Assembly (NCBI GenBank): GCA_003762715.1
Contig: RIBJ01000032.1
Coordinates: 62,001 to 126,000, forward strand
Direction: 5' to 3'
DNA length: 64,000 bases
Origin: Muribaculaceae bacterium Isolate-104 (HZI)
GTDB taxonomy: Bacteria; Bacteroidota; Bacteroidia; Bacteroidales; Muribaculaceae
The notes beneath the pieces are model-generated. The model was not told where the DNA came from, did not search any database, and saw nothing but the letters and a program-made list of their open reading frames with translations. A program made the position numbers and the translations under genes. Shown here piece after piece: positions 42,947 to 52,602 of this stretch. Within the stretch, counting starts at the first letter, position 1. Each line of letters opens with the position of its first letter.

Positions 42947-44231
42947 TATATACGGCCGTCTGAACTCGCGCCAGACCTCGGTGGCGGTGATAGGCATGGG
43001 TTATGTGGGCAGGCCGCTTGCCCTGGCGCTGTCGCGCCACTTCAATGTCGTAGGGTATGACGTCAATCCACACGCAACGGATTGCATTTCAGAGCCTATA
43101 TCGCCACTCAAGCCGGAGAGCGGCGATGCCGGACGGCTCGAGCTGACTGATTGCGAAGGAGATATTGCCAACGCGTCGTTCTACATAATAACTGTGGGCA
43201 CTCCGGTGGACAGCAGCAATAATCCCGACCTGAGTCAACTTCTGGCAGCGACAAGAACTGTCGGAGGGATGCTTAAGCCGGGCGACTATGTGGTTTATGA
43301 ATCAACGGTATTTCCGGGGTGTACAGAGAATGTGTGCGTGCCTCTGCTCGAGGAGATTTCGGGGCTTAAGTGCGGCAGTGAATTCAAGGCCGGATATTCA
43401 CCGGAGCGTATAAATCCCACAGATGCCCTTCACGAGGTTGCGAATATATCAAAAATCATTGCGGGCTGCGATGAGGAAGCCACAGCGGAAATAGAGCGTG
43501 TTTACAGCCATGCGGTAAGCGCTCCGCTCCACAAAGCGCGCAGCATACGTTCGGCCGAGGCGGCAAAGCTTCTGGAAAACATACAGAGGTGCATGAACAT
43601 AGCCCTGATGAATGAAATGTCGGTGACCTTTGGCGGGATGGGGATAGATTTTGGCGAAGTTGTTGAGCTTGCCGCAACCAAATGGAACTTCACCCCCTAT
43701 TCGCCGGGGCTTGTAGGCGGTCATTGCATACCGGTGGACCCTTATTACCTGATGTCGGAGGCCCGACGTGCCGGAATAGACATGCCGTTAACCCGCATGG
43801 GATGCTCTGTGAACGAGATGATGCCCGGCTACGTGGCCGATTCGGTGGCGGCGCACATACCGGCCGATGCCCGGAAGAAGGGACGTCCGCGCGCGTTGGT
43901 GCTTGGAATTGCGTATAAACGTAACTCAGACGACGTACGAAACAGCGGCGTGGCAGAGATGATAGCCCTGCTGGAGGCTCACGGCATAGACTGTGATGTA
44001 GTGGACCGGATGGTGGACGGCGAGGCTGTGAAGCGCATGTATGGTCTGGAGCTGAAGGAGGGTCCGGAAGGTGTGTATGACGCTGTGATAGTAGCCGTGA
44101 ACCATGACTGCTATACGGGTCTGGACGAAACGTGGTTTGAACGGTTTTCATCGGGTCCTGAAACCCTGCTTGCGGATCTGCACGGAGTGTACCGCGGAAA
44201 AGTGACTAATCTGAAATACTGGGCTTTCTGA
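42936..44231 (+). CDS. UDP-GlcNAc 6-dehydrogenase (WbpA-like nucleotide-sugar dehydrogenase)
   Basis: From ATG 42936 the 431-residue enzyme has the NAD motif GMGYVG at residues 20-25. The catalytic Cys264 is in [12 protein letters not shown], and the C-terminal domain has [16 protein letters not shown]. The family oxidises C6 of a UDP-HexNAc to the uronate in two NAD+ steps; with WbpB, E and D genes beside it the expected substrate is UDP-GlcNAc. A GTG at 42924 would add four residues. It overlaps the acetyltransferase gene by 11 bp and the next gene by 1 bp. Confidence 0.88.
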   Translation: MTFNIYGRLNSRQTSVAVIGMGYVGRPLALALSRHFNVVGYDVNPHATDCISEPISPLKPESGDAGRLELTDCEGDIANASFYIITVGTPVDSSNNPDLSQLLAATRTVGGMLKPGDYVVYESTVFPGCTENVCVPLLEEISGLKCGSEFKAGYSPERINPTDALHEVANISKIIAGCDEEATAEIERVYSHAVSAPLHKARSIRSAEAAKLLENIQRCMNIALMNEMSVTFGGMGIDFGEVVELAATKWNFTPYSPGLVGGHCIPVDPYYLMSEARRAGIDMPLTRMGCSVNEMMPGYVADSVAAHIPADARKKGRPRALVLGIAYKRNSDDVRNSGVAEMIALLEAHGIDCDVVDRMVDGEAVKRMYGLELKEGPEGVYDAVIVAVNHDCYTGLDETWFERFSSGPETLLADLHGVYRGKVTNLKYWAF

Positions 44232-46501
44232 TGGCGGGGGCTACGGCGGCATACTTCCAGGCTCTGCGCGGGGGGCGTTCGGCCGAGGCCGTGAAGGTGG
44301 GCGTGTCAAAGGGGGTGTCGATGTGCCTGTCGGTATTCATAGCCATGGCTTTGAGCCGTATGATGGAGCCGGAGGCTTACGGCACATATCTTCAGGTATT
44401 ATATGTTTACGGCACCCTGCTGGTGCTTTTCTCGCTGGGCCTGCCGTCGTGCTATTCATATTTTCTGGCGAGAACGGCTCCCGGCGAAGGACGGGCCGTA
44501 GTGTTGAAGCTTACGGTGATGAGCATCGCCATGGGGTGTGTGTTTTCTCTCACGCTGTTTGTTTTTTCAGACGGTTTGGCCGGGCTGCTGGGCAATGCGG
44601 CTCTAGGACCGTGTCTGCGTCTGTTTTCGGTGGTGCCGGTGGCCATGATGCCGGTGGCCGGCGTGGAGGGAGTGCTGATGGCCTGCAGGCGCTCGGGTCA
44701 GCTGGCTCTTTACGTGTGTATGAGCCGATTGCTGACGCTGCTGTGTGTGGTGTGCGCAGCCCGGATGTGCGGAGGCAGTCCGCAGGCGGTTACCGGAGCC
44801 TTTGCTGCGGCATCGGTGGTGTCGGCGGCGTGGGGTCTCTGGCTTTCCTACCGGCCGTTCATCGGTGTAGCTCAGTCGGGGAGCGGCCCGGGATACGGCG
44901 ATTTCCTGAGGTTTGCGCTGCCGGTGTTCTATGCGGGGATATATGGCTTTGTGATATCTTCGGCGAGCCGGTTTTTTGTAAGCCGCTATTTCGGAGCAGG
45001 CGAATTTGCGGTGTTTACCAATGGATTTCGTGAGATGCCGCTGGCGTTGGTAGTGATGTCGGCCGTTGGGGCTGTGCTTTTGCCGGAGCTTTCGAGACTG
45101 TCTATGACTGACAGGGAGGAATGCATAGGCTTATGGCGCCGGTCGGTTTATAAGTCGGCAATGGTGGTGTGGCCTGTGGCTGTGTTCTGTATGGTTTTTG
45201 CACCTGAGATTATGACGACGCTTTTCGGCGAGAGCTACCGTTGCGGAGCTGTATTGTTTCGGTTGTCTTCGCTGATATGTTTTGTGTTGGTGGTACCGTT
45301 TTTCCCTCTTATGACAGCACTGGGGCTCTCGCGCGGCTTTGCAAGGGCGCACCTGGTGACGGCAGTCGCGCTTGTGGGTCTTGACTGGCTGGCGGTGATG
45401 TATTTTCCATCGCTTACGGTTATTGCGGCAGTGTCGGTCTTCACAAGAATTATGTGTGTGGTGTCTCTCCTGCTGATGGTATCGGGTGCCACTGGTCTAA
45501 GTGTGGCGCAGCTGCTGCCACTGCGTCTGGTGTGGCGTCTGCTGCCGGTGTCGGGGGTGTTGTGCTGTATGGCCAAGGCGGTGACGGCGTTGTGCGGAAT
45601 AGAGAGCGCCCCACTTACGCTTGCCGTGGCGCTTGCCGTGGCTGTTCCCGCGTATCTGTTGCTCAGCCGAGTCTTCACAGATGAAAATCATGAAGAACAT
45701 GAAATAGGCGAAAGTGTGCCGGAGGCTCCAGAAACTATGCCGGAAAGTAGCCTTCCTGCCGTATCGGTGATAGTGGCATGCTATAACTCCGAGAAAACTA
45801 TTGGAGCAATGATAGAATCGGTATTGTCGCAAAGCTATACCGACTGGGAGCTCATAATAACCGATGACGGCTCTACGGACGGCACACCGGAGGTGATAAG
45901 ACAATATGCGGCCCGCGACAGCAGGATTATAGCCATGCGGACCGATATCCGCTACGGTGGCCCTTCTGAGGCGCGAAACATGGGCCTTGACAGGGCTTTG
46001 GGACAGTATATAGCATTTTTAGACAGCGATGACCTATGGTTGCCCGACAAACTAAGGGTGCAGATGGATTTTATAGAGGCCAACGGCTATGATTTCGTAT
46101 ATTCGTATTATGAGAAGATTTCCGGGGGAAATTCCAGAAGCGGGCGTATAGTGGCGACCAAGAAGATGGTAGGTTACAACGATATACTGAAGTCGAACCA
46201 TATTCCATTCCTGACAGCGATAATAAAGCGGAGTGTTGTCGGCAACACCCGATTCAAGGATATCACACAGGAAGATTTTTGTTTCTGGCTCGACATTCTC
46301 AAGAAAGGAGTGACAGCACATAACCAGTGTGTAGTGACGGCGTTATACAGAGTATCTAAAGGCTCCCGGTCGTCCAACAAGTTTAAGATGGCACACTGTT
46401 ACTGGCATGTAATCAGACACCATCAGCGCACGGGACTTGCACTCAGTTGCCGGTGTATGGTGACCTATGCCGTAGAGGGTTTAAGAAAGTATATGATATA
46501 G
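44231..46501 (+). CDS. polysaccharide flippase fused to GT2 glycosyltransferase
   Basis: One uninterrupted 756-codon frame. Residues 1 to about 480 form a Wzx/PST-type flippase with 12-14 hydrophobic helices (VSMCLSVFIAMALSRMMEPE is helix 1). A charged linker (TDENHEEHEIGESVPEAPE) follows. Residues about 508-756 are a GT2 domain: VSVIVACYNSEKTIGAMIES, the DDGSTDGTPEV loop and LDSDD with the DxD at D598/D600. Flippases move lipid-linked repeats across the inner membrane, while GT2 enzymes add sugars on the cytoplasmic face. A fusion could hand the finished repeat directly to the flippase. I know of no standard family with this order. Confidence 0.88.
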   Translation: MAGATAAYFQALRGGRSAEAVKVGVSKGVSMCLSVFIAMALSRMMEPEAYGTYLQVLYVYGTLLVLFSLGLPSCYSYFLARTAPGEGRAVVLKLTVMSIAMGCVFSLTLFVFSDGLAGLLGNAALGPCLRLFSVVPVAMMPVAGVEGVLMACRRSGQLALYVCMSRLLTLLCVVCAARMCGGSPQAVTGAFAAASVVSAAWGLWLSYRPFIGVAQSGSGPGYGDFLRFALPVFYAGIYGFVISSASRFFVSRYFGAGEFAVFTNGFREMPLALVVMSAVGAVLLPELSRLSMTDREECIGLWRRSVYKSAMVVWPVAVFCMVFAPEIMTTLFGESYRCGAVLFRLSSLICFVLVVPFFPLMTALGLSRGFARAHLVTAVALVGLDWLAVMYFPSLTVIAAVSVFTRIMCVVSLLLMVSGATGLSVAQLLPLRLVWRLLPVSGVLCCMAKAVTALCGIESAPLTLAVALAVAVPAYLLLSRVFTDENHEEHEIGESVPEAPETMPESSLPAVSVIVACYNSEKTIGAMIESVLSQSYTDWELIITDDGSTDGTPEVIRQYAARDSRIIAMRTDIRYGGPSEARNMGLDRALGQYIAFLDSDDLWLPDKLRVQMDFIEANGYDFVYSYYEKISGGNSRSGRIVATKKMVGYNDILKSNHIPFLTAIIKRSVVGNTRFKDITQEDFCFWLDILKKGVTAHNQCVVTALYRVSKGSRSSNKFKMAHCYWHVIRHHQRTGLALSCRCMVTYAVEGLRKYMI

Positions 46502-46536
46502 ACCGGGTTAAGAATTTTGTCGGAGGATAACATGTC

Positions 46537-47727
46537 ATGAAATACATGCTGAAATATTACGTGATATCTCTTCTCAGGCTGTTGATGACGGCAGGGTGTG
46601 TTTTTCCGGTGAGCCGTCGCCGGGTATTGCTATCGTCCGACGAAGGTTCGTGCTACAGCTGTAATCCCAGGTCGATTTTCGAGGCTATGTACCGGTTGTA
46701 TGGCGACAAGTTTGAATATGTATGGGTGCTTAATGAGGCATCGAAACTCCCCGGCGCATTCAGAGGCAAGGTAAGAACCGTAAGATTTCTGTCGTTGAGG
46801 CATGTGTATTATCTGCTTACATCGGGTTTTATCATAAGCAATCTGGGAGTGGAACCGTTTCTGCCCCGGCGCAGAGGCCAGACTGTAATCAGCGCCGAGC
46901 ACGGCGGAGGATCGTATAAGCGCATGTATATGAGGCGGCGAATGTTTTCGGCTGATGAATGGCGCTATATCATGCGTATGCGTAAGCTCAGAGGCATGCT
47001 CACAGACATAGTGCTGGCCAGCTGTGAGAAGCAGTTGCATGAACATGCCGAAGACTATGGAATAGCGCCCGAGCGTTTTATCCGGTCGGGATTTCCCCGC
47101 AACGACCGGTTCTTCGCCACAGACGAAACAGACCTACAGGCACGTAAGGGCGAGTTTCGCGCTCGATATGGTATTGCCCCAGGCAATCTGATGGTGCTTT
47201 ATGCTCCTACTTTCAGGGGCACGCACCGTCACCGCCAACATTCCTGCAATGATGTGTGTGTGAAGTCAGTGGCGGTATCGCTGCGGCGCAGGTTCGGGAA
47301 GGAGGTAACGTTTCTCTACAGACGGCACCGCCATTCATTACCCGGAACCGACAGCGGGTTTCCGGTGGTGGATGTGACAGACTATCCTGACATGCAGGAT
47401 TTGCTTGAGTTTGCCGATGTGCTGATAACGGACTACTCTTCTTCGATATGGGATTTCGGCATAACGTTGAAACCAGCTTTTTTATATGTGCCGGATCTGG
47501 AACGATTCGAATCAGAGCGCGGATTCTATACCCCTATAGAGCAGTGGCCATATCCCTATTCCACAACAGTGGAGGAATTGTGCACGCTGATAGAGGGCTA
47601 TTGCAGGGAGAAGAGTATAGAAAGGCTTGGCTCGCACCAGAAGGAGATTGGGACGTTTGAGAACGGTGGTTCAGCCCAATATGTGGCGGCTGTGATTAAT
47701 GATATTTTCATGAAATTGTGTGAATGA
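46537..47727 (+). CDS. CDP-glycerol glycerophosphotransferase family protein
   Basis: A 396-residue protein of the TagB/TagF-type fold. The C-terminal GT-B half has the family signature FADVLITDYSSSIWDFGITL and PDLERFESERGFYTPIEQWP; SAEHGGGSYKRMYMRRRMF lies in the N-terminal half. Family members transfer glycerol phosphate or another polyol phosphate to a sugar or polymer, so a phosphodiester-linked substituent is likely. No CDP-glycerol synthesis gene is in the window. A weak hydrophobic stretch near the N-terminus may associate it with the membrane. Confidence 0.85.
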   Translation: MKYMLKYYVISLLRLLMTAGCVFPVSRRRVLLSSDEGSCYSCNPRSIFEAMYRLYGDKFEYVWVLNEASKLPGAFRGKVRTVRFLSLRHVYYLLTSGFIISNLGVEPFLPRRRGQTVISAEHGGGSYKRMYMRRRMFSADEWRYIMRMRKLRGMLTDIVLASCEKQLHEHAEDYGIAPERFIRSGFPRNDRFFATDETDLQARKGEFRARYGIAPGNLMVLYAPTFRGTHRHRQHSCNDVCVKSVAVSLRRRFGKEVTFLYRRHRHSLPGTDSGFPVVDVTDYPDMQDLLEFADVLITDYSSSIWDFGITLKPAFLYVPDLERFESERGFYTPIEQWPYPYSTTVEELCTLIEGYCREKSIERLGSHQKEIGTFENGGSAQYVAAVINDIFMKLCE

Positions 47728-48896
47728 AAGCAAAGGGTCTGTACTTTTACGGTTATACAGAAACGAGTATGCTGTTCAGGGATACCGGTGTTGAACAGAA
47801 AGTGGAGGGGCAGATAAAGGCACTCTGTAGAGCGGGTTTGTCATGCCGTCAGATAAAGTTTGAGGGGAGGGTGAGACCGTCAGTCATCAGGAAGGTGGCG
47901 ATGCGTCTTCCTTTTCGGGGGCCAATGTGTGACTGGCTGTCGGAATACAGGCCTGAGTTTGACGGCTATGACTTCTATTATATAAGACGTCCGAATTTTT
48001 TATCGCTACTCCATCTGCTGGCAATACGCAAGATTCGCAGGCGCAACCCCGATGCAGTGGTTCTTTATGAATTATGGACCTATCCGATAAAAAAGGAACT
48101 AACCAAACGGTGGCAGGATTATCCGCTGTGGTGGAAAGAGTCGTTTTATATGCCGCTGATGAAACGTTATATTGACAGATTCGTGGTGGTGGGAGATTTC
48201 ACCAAGATTTCAGGTGTACCTGCCATACCGATGAGAAACGGCATTGATATGAGCCTTATCGCGCCATGCGAAGGTCGAATTCCCGACGATGGGACAATCC
48301 ATATAGCGGCGGTAGCAAAACTGAGTGTATGGCATGGATACGACCGTTTTATAAGGGGGCTGCATGAATACTACAGAACCGGAGGTAAGCGGAAAATAGT
48401 GATGCACATAGTAGGAGACGGATATTGCCGGCAGGCTCTTGAAGAAATGAGGCTACGGCTCGGGCTTGAGGAGAATGTGGTAATGCACGGATATAAGACC
48501 GGCAGCGAACTCGATGCCGTGTTCGAAAGGTGTAGTCTGGGGCTGATATCTCTTGCCACGCAGGATAAGGACATATTTGTGCATTCCACGCTCAAAAGCC
48601 GCGAATATTTGGCAAAAGGGTTGCCGACCATCGCTACCGGCATTACGGATGTTTTTGTCGGGACGACCTATAAGTATAACCTGGAACTTCCCATGGACGA
48701 GAAGATTACGGATATCAGGCGGGTGGTGGATTTTCATGATGAAATCTATGGGTCACGGCCAAGAACGCAGGTGATTGCCGAGATAAGAGCTTTCGCGGAG
48801 CGGAATATAGCTGTTGAAATCACTATGGAACCGATAATAAACTATATTACAGAAACAGTTCGTAGCCGCAGGAAGGGGAAAAACGATGAAGTATGA
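47724..48896 (+). CDS. GT4-family glycosyltransferase
   Basis: A 390-residue retaining GT-B transferase. The N-terminal domain shows FLSLLHLLAIRKIRRRNPDA and VVVGDFTKISGVPAIPMRNG; the C-terminal nucleotide-sugar domain has HIVGDGYCRQALEEMRLRLG, VVMHGYKTGSELDAVFERCS and STLKSREYLAKGLPTIATG, where the Glu of KSREY is the usual EX7E position. Donor and acceptor cannot be read from the sequence. ATGA overlaps join it to genes on both sides. Confidence 0.87.
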   Translation: MKAKGLYFYGYTETSMLFRDTGVEQKVEGQIKALCRAGLSCRQIKFEGRVRPSVIRKVAMRLPFRGPMCDWLSEYRPEFDGYDFYYIRRPNFLSLLHLLAIRKIRRRNPDAVVLYELWTYPIKKELTKRWQDYPLWWKESFYMPLMKRYIDRFVVVGDFTKISGVPAIPMRNGIDMSLIAPCEGRIPDDGTIHIAAVAKLSVWHGYDRFIRGLHEYYRTGGKRKIVMHIVGDGYCRQALEEMRLRLGLEENVVMHGYKTGSELDAVFERCSLGLISLATQDKDIFVHSTLKSREYLAKGLPTIATGITDVFVGTTYKYNLELPMDEKITDIRRVVDFHDEIYGSRPRTQVIAEIRAFAERNIAVEITMEPIINYITETVRSRRKGKNDEV

Positions 48897-49903
48897 TTGA
48901 GTTGGGAACGGCCAAGGTTGCCAATAAGCTGATTGATAAGATGGGACAGAACAAAAATAAATTTGCAATTATAGGGGTGGGCGGTTACATAGCTCCGCGC
49001 CACCTCGGGGCAGTTAAGAACACGGGCGGCAGCGTAGTGGCGGCTTGTGATGTATCGGACAGTGTGGGAATTATTGACTCGTACTTTCCGGATGCCGACT
49101 TCACCACCGATCCGAAGGCTTTTCTCTCGGGTCTTAAGGAATGTGGTGCCGATTATCTTACGGTATGCACCCCCAATTTTCGGCATTGCAGTCATTCCGA
49201 AACCGCTATGAAGGCAGGGCTTGACGTGATATGCGAGAAGCCGGTGGTAATGACATGCGAGGAGCATTACAGGCTTACGTGCGCTGAGGCCGAGACGGGA
49301 AAAAGGGTGTTTCCCGTGCTGCAGATGAGGCTTCATCAGGAGGCAGCAAGAATCAGGGAAAAGATACAGAACGACGGCAGCGGAAAGAGCCATGAGGTGG
49401 AGCTGGTGTATATAGCGCCACGAGGCAAATGGTATGCGGCATCGTGGAAGGGCGACGTGAGCAAAAGCGGCGGCGTACTGACCAACATAGGAATTCATTT
49501 TATAGACCTGCTGCACTGGCTGTTCGGCCATCGCCGTGATTTTATACTCCACTATTCGGCGCCCGACTGTGTATCCGGCGTTTTAGAACTTGACAGGGCG
49601 CGGGTGAGCTTTTTTCTGAGTGTGAATCCGAGTCATCTGCCGGAGAATCACACAGGTGCGTGGCGGCATTTTACAATAGACGGCGATTCGTTTGATTTTT
49701 CGGCCGGTTTTGCAAATCTTCATGACCTTACTTATAATGAAATTCTTGCGGGCAGGGGATTCTCGCTGGCAGACACGTTTGACGCCATAGAAACGGTGGA
49801 GGAAGCGCGCCACCTTGCCATAACTCATACGGCAAGCGATTATCACCCTCTGCTGAGAAGGGTGGTGGAAGCAGGATGCGTAAACATAAAACCGATGTTA
49901 TGA
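48893..49903 (+). CDS. WbpB/WlbA-like UDP-GlcNAcA 3-dehydrogenase
   Basis: A Gfo/Idh/MocA oxidoreductase of 336 codons from ATG 48893; the family-like part starts at FAIIGVGGYIAPRHLGAV, so ATG 48941 is an alternative start. Other signatures: DSVGIIDSYFPDADF, CTPNFRHCSHSETAMKAGLD, VICEKPVV and NIGIHFIDLLHWLFG. WbpB oxidises C3 of UDP-GlcNAcA and works together with the aminotransferase WbpE; the two genes are adjacent and coupled here (ATGA). Confidence 0.87.
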   Translation: MIELGTAKVANKLIDKMGQNKNKFAIIGVGGYIAPRHLGAVKNTGGSVVAACDVSDSVGIIDSYFPDADFTTDPKAFLSGLKECGADYLTVCTPNFRHCSHSETAMKAGLDVICEKPVVMTCEEHYRLTCAEAETGKRVFPVLQMRLHQEAARIREKIQNDGSGKSHEVELVYIAPRGKWYAASWKGDVSKSGGVLTNIGIHFIDLLHWLFGHRRDFILHYSAPDCVSGVLELDRARVSFFLSVNPSHLPENHTGAWRHFTIDGDSFDFSAGFANLHDLTYNEILAGRGFSLADTFDAIETVEEARHLAITHTASDYHPLLRRVVEAGCVNIKPML

Positions 49904-51045
49904 TAAGAATGGTGGAGCTTTACGGCCAGTACCTGACGGTGAAGGACGAGGTGGATGCCGCTGTGGAAGAGGTGATGAAGAGTTCGGCCTTTATACGTGG
50001 CCCTCAGGTGAGGCTGCTGGAAGAGGAGCTTGCGGAATATGTGGGAGTGGACCACTGCATAACCTGCGGCAACGGCACAGATGCCCTGCTTCTGACATTT
50101 GCCGCCATGGGCATAGGTCGGGGCGACGAGGTGATAGTGCCTTCGTTTACATTCGGGGCTGTGGCGGAGAGTGTGGCGCTCACGGGTGCTACTCCGGTGT
50201 TTGCCGATGTGAATCCGCTTACGTTCAATATAGATGCGCAAAGCGTGGAGCGGCTGATGAGCCCGCGCACACGGGCTATTGTGCCGGCCCACATGTTCGG
50301 GCAGCCGTGTGATATGCCCCGGTTGCGCAGTATCGCCCAGGCAGGCGGCGTGGCTATTGTGGAGGATAACACACAGTCTTTTGGCGCGGAGTGCCGTATG
50401 GGAGAATCGGCCAAAGCGAAGACCGGCAGCATAGGGCTGGCCGGATGTACATCTTTTTTTCCTACAAAGGTGCTGGGGTGTTACGGCGACGGCGGGGCGG
50501 TGTTTACCGACAACGCAGAGCTTGCGTCAAAGATACGGCAGCTTGCCAACCATGGCCAGAAGCCGAAATACCATTACAGGAGTCTGGGAATGAATTCGCG
50601 CCTTGACACGCTTCAGGCGGCTGTGCTTCGCGTGAAGCTGAGACATCTCGACGAATGGATAGCGGCGCGGGTAAGAGCCGCCAAGCGCTACGACGAGGCT
50701 TTGGCGGGAGTAGCCGGGATTGTGCTGCCGATGGTCTCTGAAGGAGTAACGCATGTGTATCACCAATACACGCTGAAAATGATACCTGAATTGCGCGACG
50801 GTCTGAGGGAGTTTTTGGGCAGTCAGGGAATAGAGACAATGGTGTACTATCCTGCGCTGCTCAACGAACAGTATGCCTATAGAGAGATAAGCCGGAGCGA
50901 CATTTGTATGGACGGAGCCCGGCAGTTGCCCGGCAGTGTGGTGTCGCTCCCAATATGCAGCCACCTTGAAATGAGGTCCCAGACAAAAGTTGTTGCGGCC
51001 ATAAAAGAGTTTATGTCAAAGGGCGCCGGTTCTCGGGGGATGTGA
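49900..51045 (+). CDS. WbpE/WlbC-like sugar aminotransferase (DegT/DnrJ/EryC1)
   Basis: From ATG 49900 the PLP enzyme has 381 residues. YVGVDHCITCGNGTDALLLT gives the phosphate-binding region, VAIVEDNTQSFGAECRM the cofactor aspartate region and FFPTKVLGCYGDGGAV the Schiff-base Lys190. It aminates C3 of the 3-keto intermediate made by WbpB, using glutamate. The ATG overlaps the WbpB stop; a start at 49876 would need a 28-bp overlap. It closes the operon: after its stop there are only 72 bp to the recombinase. Confidence 0.9.
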   Translation: MIRMVELYGQYLTVKDEVDAAVEEVMKSSAFIRGPQVRLLEEELAEYVGVDHCITCGNGTDALLLTFAAMGIGRGDEVIVPSFTFGAVAESVALTGATPVFADVNPLTFNIDAQSVERLMSPRTRAIVPAHMFGQPCDMPRLRSIAQAGGVAIVEDNTQSFGAECRMGESAKAKTGSIGLAGCTSFFPTKVLGCYGDGGAVFTDNAELASKIRQLANHGQKPKYHYRSLGMNSRLDTLQAAVLRVKLRHLDEWIAARVRAAKRYDEALAGVAGIVLPMVSEGVTHVYHQYTLKMIPELRDGLREFLGSQGIETMVYYPALLNEQYAYREISRSDICMDGARQLPGSVVSLPICSHLEMRSQTKVVAAIKEFMSKGAGSRGM

Positions 51046-51117
51046 AGGTATCATGTGTCATAATGCGCTGTAATTTAGGTGGACAGGACTTCGCAGGTGA
51101 GCCTAGCACGGACGAGA

Positions 51118-52506
51118 ATGTCGGAGATTTCCGCTTTTGTATTGGAAATTCCGTTTCATGTCCGCACCAAGGATTTGAAGAAGGCCTCTGCGACCCTCTT
51201 TATCTGCATCCATACCCGCAAGGTTGACGTGCTTGTTTCTACCATGCTTCAGCTTCACGCCAAGCCGACACAGATTGAAGGCATCGTAAAGGCGCATCTT
51301 GCAAAGGTGAACTTTGACCGTGAGGCTCTCGACATGGATGTGCGCTTTATCTCCGAGCCGGAGAAAGTGAACGCTGAACGTCGGGCGATGGAGGAAGCCG
51401 CCGAGGCTGAACGTAAGGCTATCGCCAAACGTAAGGCGGCGAAAGAAAAAGCCCGCAAGAAAGCCGAGGAAAATAAACGCATCGAGGACGATAAGAACCG
51501 CCTTATCTGGCCGTTCCTCGTTCAGTTTGTCGATGACATCAAGAGCGGGGCGCGAAAGATTGGCAGTGACGACTATGCCCCCGGCACCTGCAAGGCATGG
51601 AAAAGTTTTATCGGTGTTTATGAAGGTTTTGACCCATTGCACAAATTCGGGTGGGCGGATATTGACCGTGCGTTTGTGTCGCGCTACATCAACTATTTGC
51701 AGAAGCACGGTTACATGGCAAAGGTTGTCAACAAGCATCTGACAAATTTGAAGGCTCTTATCAACGCGGCATTCATTGACGGCGTACACGACAACCAACG
51801 TGCGGCAGCTCTCATTGTAAAGAAGAAGATTGAAGACCGCGACAAGGCTGTTGAGATCTATCTCACCGAGGAGGAATTGCAGGCTCTCTATGAAATGCCG
51901 CTGACAGGAAAGAAAGAGCATATCCGCGATGTTTTTCTCATTGGCTGCTATACCTGTCAACGTGTAAGTGATTACAACAACCTCAATGCCGACAACTTTG
52001 AGACTACCCGAAAGGGAACGCGCATAATCCGTCTTGTCCAGCAAAAGACTAAGACCTAGGTGACTATACCCATTCTCAACGAGAACCTTATCACCATCTG
52101 CGAGAAATATGGCTACAACATTCCGAAAGCCAACGAGCAGGTGCTGAACCGATATATTAAGGATATTCTCAAAGACCTGTCGGAGCAGTTGCCATCACTG
52201 AAAGAGAAGGTGCCGACCAAGCTCACAATGAAACAGAAGGAGGCGTTGAGGAAAGAGAAGAAGGAACCGGAGACCGACCTCAACGGCAATGTGATTGTGC
52301 CACGCTATGAATGTGTGACGAGCCACACTGCCCGACGCACCGGCATCACCAACATATATCTGAGCCACAAGTACACCATCCTACAGATGATGCACGTCAG
52401 CGGCCACAAGACACAAAAGACCTTCATGGACTACATCAAGCTATCCTCCGAGGAGATTGCCGACGAAATCGCCGCCATGTCCAAGAAGGACAACGAGCTG
52501 TGGTAG
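51118..52506 (+). pseudogene. tyrosine recombinase interrupted by an in-frame TAG
   Basis: The frame is continuous from ATG 51118 to 52506 except for one TAG at codon 314 (52057-52059). Before the stop: MSEISAFVLEIPFHVRTKDL, a Lys/Glu-rich coiled coil (RKAIAKRKAAKEKARKKAEE), the SAM-like core-binding domain and the first catalytic Arg (GCYTCQRVSDYNNL). After it: VTIPILNENLITICEKYGYN, the HxxR box SHTARRTG, and VSGHKTQKTFMDYI with His and nucleophile Tyr. TAG probably replaced AAG (KTKT-stop-VTIPIL). The product would lack HxxR and Tyr and be inactive. Confidence 0.82.
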
Positions 52507-52564
52507 AAATACCGCTGAAATGTTAAAAATCAGCCTGAAAATGAACTTTGGAGGCTGCAAGGCA

Positions 52565-52594
52565 TTGTAATTCCAAAATAAAGTGCTAACTTTG
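52565..52594 (+). promoter_or_regulatory. promoter of the Abi gene
   Basis: TTG at 52565-52567, 19-nt spacer, TAACTTTG at 52587-52594, 9 bp before the ATG. Confidence 0.55.
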
Positions 52595-52602
52595 CACTCA
52601 AT

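Noticed and set aside
51118-52506. Recoding of TAG as an amino acid to explain the interrupted recombinase
   Set aside because: TAG ends other genes in the window (24918-24920, 56299-56301, 59775-59777), and the Abi gene next door is broken by TAA. Simple nonsense mutation explains both.
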